64,000 bases of DNA from Actinomycetospora succinea (lineage in GTDB: Bacteria; Actinomycetota; Actinomycetes; Mycobacteriales; Pseudonocardiaceae). A program made the position numbers and the translations under genes. Within the stretch, counting starts at the first letter, position 1, and every line of letters begins with the position of its first letter. A model generated the notes under the pieces. That model saw only the letters and a program-made list of their open reading frames with translations, had not been told where the DNA came from and ran no database searches. Of the stretch, positions 40,438 to 47,547 are shown piece by piece. Location of the stretch: NCBI RefSeq assembly GCF_004363095.1, contig NZ_SNYO01000010.1:124001-188000 (forward strand), written 5' to 3'.

Positions 40438-41579
40438 GCGGGCACCGCCGCGGCGGCGAGCGGGAGGACGGCCTCGACGCCGTACCCGCCGCCCTCGCGC
40501 GGGCCGGCGTGCAGGGTGCCGCCGAAGAGCGCGGCGCGCTCGCGCATGTGCAGCAGGCCGTGGCCGTCCCCGGCGTCGGCCGCGGCCGCGCCGGCGCCGC
40601 GGTCGAGCACCGCGATCCCGAGCGCCTCCCGGCGGTGGGTCAGCACGACCTCGGCGTCGGCGGTGCCGGCGTGGCGCAGGACGTTGGTGAGGGCCTCGGC
40701 GACGATCCGGTAGGCCGAGGTGTCCATCGCCGGGGCGAGGGGCGTGGGGTCGCCGTCGTGGCGCACGGTCACGGTGAGCCCGACCCGCCCCAGCTCGGTG
40801 ACCAGCGCGTCGAGGCGGGTGAGCGAGGGCGCGGGGTCGAGGGGGTTCCCGTCCTCGGACTCCTCGCGCAGCGCCCCGACGACGCGGCGCAGCTCGTCGA
40901 CCGAGCGCCGGCCCAGCTCCTCGACCGAGCGCAGCACCTCGCCCTCCGGGGTCTCCTGCAGGCGCCGGCGCAGGACGCCGACCTGCAGCGTCATGACGCT
41001 GACGGTGTGCGCGACGGCGTCGTGGAGCTCGCGGGAGATGCGGGCGCGCTCCTCGACCACCGCGAGGCGCCCGGAGCGCTCGCGCTCGGCGGCCAGGGCG
41101 GCGGCGAGCTCGCGCAGCTCCGCGCCCCGGCGGCGTTCGCGGCGCAGCAGCCAGCCCAGGGTCCAGGAGCCGCCCATCGTCGCCGCGAAGAACACGAACT
41201 CGAACAGGGACTCGCCGTCGACGACGATCGACGCCGCGGCACCGAGCCCGGCGACCGCCGCCCCGAGCGCGCTCCAGCGCGGGCGCAGGCGCAGGGCGCC
41301 GTAGGCGATGAGCACCATCATCGTGATCAGCGCGGTGCCGCCGATGCCCGGGGAGTCGGGGGTGAGGAACACCTGGAACGGGAAGCTCACGGCCGCCGCG
41401 ACCACCCCGACGGCGGGCAGGAACGGCGCGGCCGCGGCGCCGGCGATGAGCACCGCCATCGGGAGCAGGACGCTGCCGAGCGAGGCCTCGCGGTAGGTCA
41501 GGGCCTCGACGAGCGAGGCCGCCGTCACCAGCGCGGCGCCGCCCACCGACATCGCGACGCGGACGGCGAGCGGGCTCAT
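40434..41579 (-). CDS. sensor histidine kinase (HPK7 / DesK-NarX type)
   Basis: A 381-residue membrane kinase. Four to five helices in the first 190 residues, then a short coiled region ELREL-AAALAAERERSGRLA, HisKA_3 with ARISRELHDAVAHTVSVMT (phosphoacceptor His in ELHDAVAH), and HATPase with AYRIVAEALTNVLRHAG and DRGAGAAAADAGDGHGLLHM. ATG at 41579. It pairs with the NarL-type regulator through a 4-base overlap. The sensing domain is wholly membranous, so it may detect envelope stress or an antibiotic. Confidence 0.93.
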   Translation of the reverse strand: MSPLAVRVAMSVGGAALVTAASLVEALTYREASLGSVLLPMAVLIAGAAAAPFLPAVGVVAAAVSFPFQVFLTPDSPGIGGTALITMMVLIAYGALRLRPRWSALGAAVAGLGAAASIVVDGESLFEFVFFAATMGGSWTLGWLLRRERRRGAELRELAAALAAERERSGRLAVVEERARISRELHDAVAHTVSVMTLQVGVLRRRLQETPEGEVLRSVEELGRRSVDELRRVVGALREESEDGNPLDPAPSLTRLDALVTELGRVGLTVTVRHDGDPTPLAPAMDTSAYRIVAEALTNVLRHAGTADAEVVLTHRREALGIAVLDRGAGAAAADAGDGHGLLHMRERAALFGGTLHAGPREGGGYGVEAVLPLAAAAVPA

Positions 41580-41654
41580 CGCGCGGACGCTAGGCCGTGG
41601 CGTCGTCCCGCGGGTCCTCCCACGGGACGACCCGGGGTGGACCAGCGGAGGATC

Positions 41655-41682
41655 ATCACGGACCACAGACACGATCCGTGAT
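41655..41682. promoter_or_regulatory. inverted repeat between divergent kinase and membrane genes
   Basis: ATCACGGA at 41655-41662 and its complement TCCGTGAT at 41675-41682 are separated by 12 bases. It lies in the 170-base divergent region between the kinase (start 41579) and the membrane protein (start 41750), suiting an operator for the response regulator. No other evidence. Confidence 0.35.
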
Positions 41683-41749
41683 CGTAGGCGGCTTCCTAAC
41701 CTTCTCGTATCGCTCGATGAGAGCAATGCAACCACGAGGAGCCACCGCC

Positions 41750-42481
41750 ATGAGCACCGCCACCGACCGCACCGACGTCATCGCCACCGCCGCCCCGTCC
41801 GCCTCCGGGAGCCCCGACGTCTCCGGCTCGCCGGCGTTCGTCCGCGCCGCCGCCGGTCTCGCCCTGATCGCGTTCCCGGTCCTGTTCACGGCCGGCATCG
41901 CCACGTCACCACCCCAGGCGTCGGACGCGTCGCGGGACTACGTCGCGAGCCTGGGCGCCGACCCGTGGCTCACCGCGCTGTCGGCGGGGCTGCTGCACTA
42001 CTCGTGGGTGGCCTTCGCGCTCGGCGTCCTGGCGATCATCGGGCTCGTGCGGGGCCCGCGGGGCCGGGTGGTGGTGCCGCTCGCCGCGATCGTCACGTCG
42101 TTCTCGGCGATCCAGCTCTCCGGTCTGCTGGCCTACGACTGGTTCATCGGCGCGGCCGCGAACACCGTCCCTCTCGACCAGGCAACGACGATCTTCGACA
42201 CCGCCGTCGCCGACCCGTGGGTGTCGACGTGGCTGGTCAGCGGGCGCCTCGTCGGCTTCGTCGGCGTCCCGCTCGTGATCGCCGCGCTCGCCCGCGCCGG
42301 CGTCGTCAGCTGGTGGCTGCTGCTCGCCCCGGTGATCGGGTTCGCCGGCTTCTTCGTGCCCGTCTCGTTCGGCATCCTCGCCGGCATGGCCCTGTCGGTG
42401 GCGCCGATGATCGTGGTCGGCGCCCGCCTGCTTCAGCGCGCCTCGGCCCGCGTGCGCCGCGAGGAGCTCGCCGCGGCCTGA
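41750..42481 (+). CDS. hypothetical membrane protein, target of adjacent two-component system?
   Basis: A 243-residue protein with about six helices after a Ser/Thr/Ala-rich N-terminal stretch (MSTATDRTDVIATAAP), e.g. LALIAFPVLFTAGI, YSWVAFALGVLAIIGLV and GVPLVIAALARAGV. I do not recognise the family. The conserved-looking segment DASRDYVASLGADPW between helices 1 and 2 may be functional. ATG at 41750 follows GAGGAG. It is divergent from the kinase/regulator pair; the kinase's membrane-embedded sensor and this membrane protein may form a stress-response module. Confidence 0.75.
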   Translation: MSTATDRTDVIATAAPSASGSPDVSGSPAFVRAAAGLALIAFPVLFTAGIATSPPQASDASRDYVASLGADPWLTALSAGLLHYSWVAFALGVLAIIGLVRGPRGRVVVPLAAIVTSFSAIQLSGLLAYDWFIGAAANTVPLDQATTIFDTAVADPWVSTWLVSGRLVGFVGVPLVIAALARAGVVSWWLLLAPVIGFAGFFVPVSFGILAGMALSVAPMIVVGARLLQRASARVRREELAAA

Positions 42482-42495
42482 GACCCGCCCCCTGA

Positions 42496-42550
42496 ACGAA
42501 CGAACGGCGCTCTCGCTGCTCGCGTAGCAGCGAAAGCGCCGTTCGTTCGT
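42496..42550. terminator. 25-bp bidirectional hairpin
   Basis: Arms 42496-42520 and 42526-42550 pair with a single C-A mismatch around a 5-base loop CGCGT. It sits between two convergent genes, 14 bases beyond the membrane-protein stop and 16 bases from the VOC stop, so it can terminate in both directions. No U-tract on the outside. Confidence 0.75.
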
Positions 42551-42566
42551 GTCGTCGCGGGAGGGC

Positions 42567-42968
42567 TCAGGTGCCCGGCGCGATGAAGAACTCGAGGGCG
42601 ATGTTGTCGGGGTCGCGGAACGAGATGCCCGACCCGTAGTGCGCCTTCTTGATCCCGCCGTGCTGGATGCCCAGCGAGTCGAGCTTGTCGCGCCACTGCT
42701 CGAGCTCGGCGGTGCCCGACAGGCCGAAGCTGATGTGGTCGAGGCCGGTGCGGCGCTCGTCGGCGCGGTCTTTCGACTCCTTGCCCATGTGCGTGTGCAG
42801 CCCGAAGAGCGAGCCGCCGTCGAGGGCGTACACGACGTGGTGGAACTCGCCGCCCTCCTCGTCCTCGGTGAGCACCGGCTCGGCGCCGAGGAGCCGGGTG
42901 TACCACTCGGTGCTGCGACCGATGTCGGAGACGGTGATCGCGACATGCTGCAGGCCGGGGAAGGCCAT
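42567..42968 (-). CDS. VOC-family protein
   Basis: A 133-residue single VOC domain: LQHVAITVSDIGRSTEWYTRL, then EGGEFHHVVYALDGG, RTGLDHISFGLSGTAE and the end FRDPDNIALEFFIAPGT with the metal Glu. Metal ligands His8, His in GLDHIS and Glu in ALEFFI are all visible. Small catechol-dioxygenase/glyoxalase-type enzyme, paralogous in family to the protein at 26495. ATG at 42968. 32 bases upstream lies the enoyl-CoA hydratase gene on the same strand. Confidence 0.88.
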   Translation of the reverse strand: MAFPGLQHVAITVSDIGRSTEWYTRLLGAEPVLTEDEEGGEFHHVVYALDGGSLFGLHTHMGKESKDRADERRTGLDHISFGLSGTAELEQWRDKLDSLGIQHGGIKKAHYGSGISFRDPDNIALEFFIAPGT

Positions 42969-43000
42969 CGGGGCTCCTTTGCCTCGTACGGGGTCGGTGG

Positions 43001-43810
43001 CTAGTCGTGGTGCTGCCACTGCGGGGCCCGCTTGGCGAGGAAGGCGGACATGCCCTCCTGCGCGTCGCAGGTCATGGCGTTGGTCGCCATCGTCTCGCGC
43101 ATCTGCTCGTAGGCGGCGTCCTCGGGCAGGTCGACCTGCCGGTAGAACGCCTCCTTGCCGATGCGCAGGGTGACCGCGCTGGCGTCGGCGACCTTGGCCG
43201 CGAGCGCGCGGACCGCGCCGTCGAGCTCGTCGGCCGCGACGACCTGGTTGACCAGGCCCCAGTCGGCGGCCGTGGGGGCGTCGATCGTCTCGCCGGTGAG
43301 CAGCAGCTGCATCGCGCGCTTGCGCCCGATCGCGCGGGTCACCGCCACCATCGGCGTGGAGCAGAACAGCCCGATCTTCACGCCGGGCGTGCCGAACACC
43401 GCGCCCTCGGCGGCGACCGCGAGGTCGCAGGCGGCGACGAGCTGGCACCCCGCGGCGACGGCCACGCCCTGCACGGCGGCGATGACGGGCTGGGGCACCG
43501 CGTGCAGCGCGGTCATGAGGTCGGTGCAGACCGCGAAGACCTCGCGCTCCTCGTCGAGCGTCCGGTCGACCATCTCGGAGAGGTCGTGGCCGGCGGAGAA
43601 CGCGGGGCCCTCGGCGCGCAGCACGATGGCCCGCACGCCCTCGCGGTCCGCGACGTCGCGCAGCGCCGCGGTCAGCTCGGTCATCGTGGCGACGGACAGC
43701 GCGTTGCGCCGCTTCGGGTTGTCGAGCGTGAGCACCGCGGTGGGTCCGTCGACCTCGACCCTGACGGCGCCCGGGGTGACGGTGGGATCGACGGCCGTGG
43801 TCGCGCTCAT
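43001..43810 (-). CDS. enoyl-CoA hydratase / crotonase family
   Basis: A 269-residue crotonase. Opening LTLDNPKRRNALSVATM, oxyanion loops AEGPAFSAGHDLSEMVD and VQGVAVAAGCQLVAACDLA, and EGAVFGTPGVKIGLFCSTP where the usual catalytic Glu of hydratases is replaced by Gly/Val, so it may be an isomerase- or dehalogenase-like member. The C-terminus ends FLAKRAPQWQHHD, a common crotonase finish. ATG at 43810. The DUF4383 gene lies upstream behind a hairpin. Confidence 0.92.
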   Translation of the reverse strand: MSATTAVDPTVTPGAVRVEVDGPTAVLTLDNPKRRNALSVATMTELTAALRDVADREGVRAIVLRAEGPAFSAGHDLSEMVDRTLDEEREVFAVCTDLMTALHAVPQPVIAAVQGVAVAAGCQLVAACDLAVAAEGAVFGTPGVKIGLFCSTPMVAVTRAIGRKRAMQLLLTGETIDAPTAADWGLVNQVVAADELDGAVRALAAKVADASAVTLRIGKEAFYRQVDLPEDAAYEQMRETMATNAMTCDAQEGMSAFLAKRAPQWQHHD

Positions 43811-43867
43811 GCGTCCACGTCTATCAGTCGTGCGCGACGGGGGCCAGATCGAGACGGCCCCGACGAC

Positions 43868-43885
43868 CCTGTCCGACCGGACAGG
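43868..43885 (-). terminator. short hairpin after DUF4383 gene
   Basis: CCTGTCC and GGACAGG form a 7-bp stem with a GACC loop, immediately after the DUF4383 stop (43886) on the minus strand and 57 bases before the next start. Suits a terminator. Confidence 0.55.
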
Positions 43886-44557
43886 TCAGTGGGGCTCGAA
43901 CCGCATCCAGATCGCGCGGCGCTCCTCGTGGGTGCGGGCGTGGTCGACGGCGGCGAGGCGTCGGCGCTGCTCGTCGTCGGCGCCGCCCTGCGCCAGCGCC
44001 CGCTCCGCCTCGGCCATCGCGAGGTCGGCGTCCGCCTCGGCCTGCGAGGACGGGCGCGGCTGGCGGTGGGCGTCCTCGGGCGCCTCCGCGGCGTCACCGT
44101 GGTCCTCGGGATCGTCGGGGCGCCGCTCCTGCTTGTACGGGTTGTCGGGCGGGAGCTTCGCCGAGGCCCGCCCGTAGGCGCCGGTGAACAGCAGCACCAT
44201 GCCGGCACCGATCGAGAAGAAGACGTTGGGCAGGCGGAACGCCAGCAGGTTGTAGGGCGTCCCGATCAGCCACAGGTTGACGAACGCCGAGACGAGGAAC
44301 AGCGTCCCGACGACCATCATCACGGTCGACGCGAGGCGGCCGCCACGGATGGCCGCGGCGACGAGCACCACGGCCGTGACCAGCGAGATCGCCGACAGCG
44401 CCCCGTTGGTCGACAGGCCCAGCAGCGGCGTGCCGGTGGTGTCGAAGAACGACAGCCCGCCGACGAGCCCGAGCACGCCGAACGCCGCGATGACGAGCGC
44501 GACGACGACCGCGCCGACGCGGTGGATCCGGACGACGCCGCCCGAGCCGGTGCTCAT
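43886..44557 (-). CDS. DUF4383-domain membrane protein
   Basis: A 223-residue protein with four helices in the first 130 residues (VRIHRVGAVVVALVIAAFGV, NGALSAISLVTAVVLVAAAI, a third at about 80-100, and LPNVFFSIGAGMVLLFTGAYG), matching DUF4383. The second half is a hydrophilic, acidic and Arg-rich cytoplasmic tail with EADADLAMAEAERALAQGGADDE. Function unknown. ATG at 44557 overlaps the stop of the following gene as ATGA, so the two are coupled. Confidence 0.82.
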   Translation of the reverse strand: MSTGSGGVVRIHRVGAVVVALVIAAFGVLGLVGGLSFFDTTGTPLLGLSTNGALSAISLVTAVVLVAAAIRGGRLASTVMMVVGTLFLVSAFVNLWLIGTPYNLLAFRLPNVFFSIGAGMVLLFTGAYGRASAKLPPDNPYKQERRPDDPEDHGDAAEAPEDAHRQPRPSSQAEADADLAMAEAERALAQGGADDEQRRRLAAVDHARTHEERRAIWMRFEPH

Positions 44558-44850
44558 CGCTCGTCCCGCTGCTCGGCCTCGCGCCGCGCCTCGGCGCCGG
44601 TCTCCCCGGCGTAGCCGGGGTCCTGGCCCGCGGCGCGGCCGACGAACACGTCGGTGTCGCCGGTGCCGGTGACCGAGCCCCGGTCGCCGCGGTGCTCGGT
44701 GTGCGCGCCCCCGGTGGGACGGGAGGCGGCGGTGCGCGGGTCGTGCCCCGCGTCGGACTCGGTGGGCTGCGTCGCGGTGGACGGGCCGACGGGCCCGGTC
44801 TCGCCGGTCAGGCGGGCGCGCCAGCGGGCGAGGGTGTCGGCGAGGGACAT
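44554..44850 (-). CDS. hypothetical hydrophilic protein, coupled to DUF4383 gene
   Basis: A 98-residue, highly charged and Gly/Thr-rich protein: MSLADTLARWRARLTGETG, then TESDAGHDPRTAASRP and GQDPGYAGETGAEARREAE. It looks intrinsically disordered apart from the N-terminal helix. No family recognised. Its stop overlaps the DUF4383 start, so it is the first gene of a two-gene unit with a membrane protein. Confidence 0.65.
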   Translation of the reverse strand: MSLADTLARWRARLTGETGPVGPSTATQPTESDAGHDPRTAASRPTGGAHTEHRGDRGSVTGTGDTDVFVGRAAGQDPGYAGETGAEARREAEQRDER

Positions 44851-44928
44851 GCGGGTGCTCCCGGGAGGATCAGTCAGGGGGTCGAGGGCTGACCCAGGAG
44901 CATCGGCCGCACGCGGGCGGCCGAAACG

Positions 44929-45678
44929 TCACCAGCGGTGGGCCGCCCGGTGCCCCGCGTCGAGGTAGGCCGGGTCCAGCCACGGCGGCACCTCGGCGGG
45001 GACCTCGACGTCGGCGGACTCACCGCGGAAGGTCACCGTCGCCCGGTCGCCGTCGAGGTCGACCTCGACGTGCTCGAGATTGCGCGGCTCGCCGACGTCG
45101 TGGCCCAGCGCCGCGCTGGCGAAGCCCCGCAGCAGCGCCGAGTGCGAGCTCGCCAGCGCCACCGTCCCGGGCGCCTGGGCACGGACGCCGGCCCAGGCGC
45201 GGTACGCGATCACCTGGGGCGGCTCGAAGTGCAGGTCGGTGGAGACCATCCAGCGGTCGATCGGCCCGCCGGCCTTGGAGCCCGCGCCGAAGTCGGTGTC
45301 GAAGCGGTCGAAGGCCACCGCCCAGTCCGGGCGCTCGCCCTCCAGCCCGATCCGGTGCTTGGCGACCCCGGACGACTCGCGCGCCTGCCCCCCGTAGAGG
45401 AACTGCAGGCTGTCGAAGCGGGCGTCGGTCACCAGCTCGCCGATCTCGACGCCGCTGTCCGGGCCGAGCTCGGCGAGCAGCACCTCGCGCAGGAGCACCG
45501 CGGTCGCCGTGCCCCGGGCCGTCGGGGCGTGCGGCATCGCCACCCGCGTCCCCGGGGCGAGCACCGCGGCGAGCTCCTTGCCCTTCGCGCGGCACTGCTC
45601 CTCGCCGAGCTCGGTGAGCCCGACGTCGTCGAAGTAGCCGTGGGTCTCGCCGTGGCGGATCAGCAGCACCCGGGTCAT
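44929..45678 (-). CDS. histidine phosphatase (phosphoglycerate mutase superfamily)
   Basis: A 249-residue histidine phosphatase. The phospho-His motif is VLLIRHGETHGYFDDVGLTELGEEQ (cut here: LLIRHGETHG), and a second catalytic His lies in LASSHSALLRGFA, which with the Arg completes the pocket. Between them is a long insert (about residues 95-150) with SSGVAKHRIGLEGERPDW, not typical of phosphoglycerate mutase, pointing to another phosphate-ester or phospholipid-type substrate. ATG at 45678. It lies 19 bases from the alpha-hydroxy-acid oxidase gene on the same strand. Confidence 0.88.
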   Translation of the reverse strand: MTRVLLIRHGETHGYFDDVGLTELGEEQCRAKGKELAAVLAPGTRVAMPHAPTARGTATAVLLREVLLAELGPDSGVEIGELVTDARFDSLQFLYGGQARESSGVAKHRIGLEGERPDWAVAFDRFDTDFGAGSKAGGPIDRWMVSTDLHFEPPQVIAYRAWAGVRAQAPGTVALASSHSALLRGFASAALGHDVGEPRNLEHVEVDLDGDRATVTFRGESADVEVPAEVPPWLDPAYLDAGHRAAHRW

Positions 45679-45697
45679 GCCCTCCACCCTGGCGCGA

Positions 45698-47005
45698 TCA
45701 CCGCCGCGGGCGCACGGCGGGTTCCGCGCTGCCGAACGAGGGGGCGAACGGCTCCAGCTCCACGTCGGCCGGTGTGCGCGCCCCGGCGAGGGCGAGCGTG
45801 AGGTCCAGCTCGGCGAGGACGTCGCGCACGACCTGGGCGACGCCGGCCGCCCCCGCGATCGCCAGCCCGTAGACCCAGGGACGCCCGAGGCACACCGCGG
45901 TCGCGCCGAGGGCCAGCGCGCGGGCGGCGTCGGCGCCGCTGCGCACCCCCGAGTCGAGCAGCACGGGCGCGCGCCCGTCGACCGCCTCGACGACGCCGGG
46001 CAGCGCGTCGAGCGTCGGCACCGACCCGTCGACCTGGCGCCCGCCGTGGTTGCTGACCAGCACCCCGTCCACCCCGTGGTCCAGCGCGCGCCGGGCGTCG
46101 TCGGGGTGCAGGACGCCCTTGAGCACCACCGGCAGGCGGGTGCGCGAGCGCAGGGTGGCGATGTCGTCCCAGGAGAGCGTGGGGCGGGAGTAGACGCGCA
46201 GGAAGGTCTCGACGGCGGCGCGGGGCAGCGGCGAGCGAAGGTTGTCGGCGAACCGGCCCGGGTGGTGGCGGCTGATCTCGAGCAGCGTCCGCACCGCCGC
46301 GGGTGTGGGCCGCGGACTCGCCCGGCGCGGACCATCCGCGGTCTCCTGCGCCAGCCGCGCGAACACCGGGTCCGACGTGTACTGCGCGATGCCGAGGCCG
46401 CGGGCGAAGGGCAGGTGCCCGAGGTCGAGGTCGCGCGGGCGCCAGCCGAGCGTCGTCGTGTCGAGGGTGACGACGACCGCGCCGGCACCGGCGGCCTCGG
46501 CGCGCTGGAGGAAGCTGTCGACGAGGTCGTCGGAGGTCGACCAGTAGAGCTGCGACCACCAGCCGGCCGTCGCCCGTGGCGCGATCTCCTCCATCGGGAA
46601 GCCCGCCTGGTTCGACACGATCATCGAGACGCCGGCGTGCGCGGCGCCCTCGGCGACGGCGAGGTCGGCGCGGCGGTGCACGAGGTCGGTGGCGCCGATC
46701 GGCGCGAGCAGCAGCGGGTGCTCGTGGCGGCGGCCGAACAGCTCCACCGACGTGTCCCGCTCGCCGACCCCGCGCAGCATCCGCGGCACGATCCGCCACC
46801 GCTCGAACGCCGCCCGGTTGGCGCGCACGGTCTCCTCGCTGCCCGCGCCGCCGGCGACGTAGGCGTGCGCCCGCCGCGACATCACCCACCGCGCCCGGCG
46901 CTCCAGCGCCGGGAACGCCGTCGGCACCGCCGGGCGGCGCCCGGTGATCCCCGCCCGGTACACCTCGTCCTGTCGCACCCGCCCGCTCTGGCTCACGGGA
47001 CCCAT
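45698..47005 (-). CDS. FMN-dependent alpha-hydroxy-acid oxidase (lactate 2-monooxygenase-like)
   Basis: A 435-residue FMN enzyme that oxidises 2-hydroxy acids. The TIM-barrel carries LLLAPIGATDLVHRRAD, VVVTLDTTTLGWRPRDL, LKGVLHPDDARRALD, the active-site SNHGGRQVDGS with the catalytic His, LLDSGVRSGADAARAL and LALGATAVCLGRP. The loop between residues 195 and 240 is long, as in lactate 2-monooxygenase rather than glycolate oxidase. ATG at 47005. A diverged REP-like repeat lies 47-75 bases upstream, in the intergenic region shared with the divergent SnoaL-like gene. Confidence 0.92.
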   Translation of the reverse strand: MGPVSQSGRVRQDEVYRAGITGRRPAVPTAFPALERRARWVMSRRAHAYVAGGAGSEETVRANRAAFERWRIVPRMLRGVGERDTSVELFGRRHEHPLLLAPIGATDLVHRRADLAVAEGAAHAGVSMIVSNQAGFPMEEIAPRATAGWWSQLYWSTSDDLVDSFLQRAEAAGAGAVVVTLDTTTLGWRPRDLDLGHLPFARGLGIAQYTSDPVFARLAQETADGPRRASPRPTPAAVRTLLEISRHHPGRFADNLRSPLPRAAVETFLRVYSRPTLSWDDIATLRSRTRLPVVLKGVLHPDDARRALDHGVDGVLVSNHGGRQVDGSVPTLDALPGVVEAVDGRAPVLLDSGVRSGADAARALALGATAVCLGRPWVYGLAIAGAAGVAQVVRDVLAELDLTLALAGARTPADVELEPFAPSFGSAEPAVRPRR

Positions 47006-47051
47006 CCTCGCGTGCCCTGCCTGTTCCAGCCTGGGGGCCACGCTTGCGTTC

Positions 47052-47080
47052 GACGTCAGGAAATCCGCATCCTCGCGCGG
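47052..47080 (+). repeat. diverged repeat, copy C (REP-like)
   Basis: About 29 bases in the same orientation as copy A; the clearest match is CAGGAAATCCGCATCCTCGC against CAGGATCGCCACATCCTCGC of copy A, 15 of 20 positions, with the ATCCTCGC end intact. Intergenic, 47 bases upstream of the FMN oxidase start and 27 bases before the SnoaL-like start. Confidence 0.45.
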
Positions 47081-47106
47081 CACACCTGCGACCCGAGGGA
47101 GACACG

Positions 47107-47547
47107 TTGAGCGGGACGACGTCGGCGGAGCTCGAGGCCACGGTCCGGGGCTACATGGACGCCTGCACGTCCGGCGACGCCGACGCGGTCGCCGCCCACC
47201 TCGCCGGCAACGCCCGGCACTTCTTCCCGCCGGACATGTACGACGGGCCCTGGGTCGGCGCGCGCGTGATCGCCCAGCGCTGGGCCACGGCGGTCCGCGA
47301 GCGCGGGTCGTCGTGGACCGTCGACGCCATCGTCGTCGACGAGCCGCGCCGCCAGGCCGTCTGCGAATGGACCCACCACAAGGGGTCGCTCGGGGTGATC
47401 CTGCGTGGCGCGGAGTGGTACGAGTTCGACGACGACGGCCTCATCACCGAGATCCGCGCCTACTACGCCTCGCCCCAGGCCTCGGGCTATGAGCGCCTCG
47501 AGCTCGGCGGCTTCGAGTACGCGGAGCGCGGCTACCCGTACCCCTGA
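47107..47547 (+). CDS. SnoaL-like / NTF2-fold protein
   Basis: A 146-residue SnoaL-like protein: ELEATVRGYMDACTSGDADAV, ARHFFPPDMYDGPWVGARVIA, and AVCEWTHHKGSLGVILRG with EWYEFDDDGLITEIRAYYAS. TTG at 47107 is the likely start because GAGGGAG precedes it at good spacing; an internal ATG at 47155 would truncate the fold. The last 16 bases overlap the 3' end of the convergent LuxR gene. Substrate unknown. Confidence 0.8.
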   Translation: MSGTTSAELEATVRGYMDACTSGDADAVAAHLAGNARHFFPPDMYDGPWVGARVIAQRWATAVRERGSSWTVDAIVVDEPRRQAVCEWTHHKGSLGVILRGAEWYEFDDDGLITEIRAYYASPQASGYERLELGGFEYAERGYPYP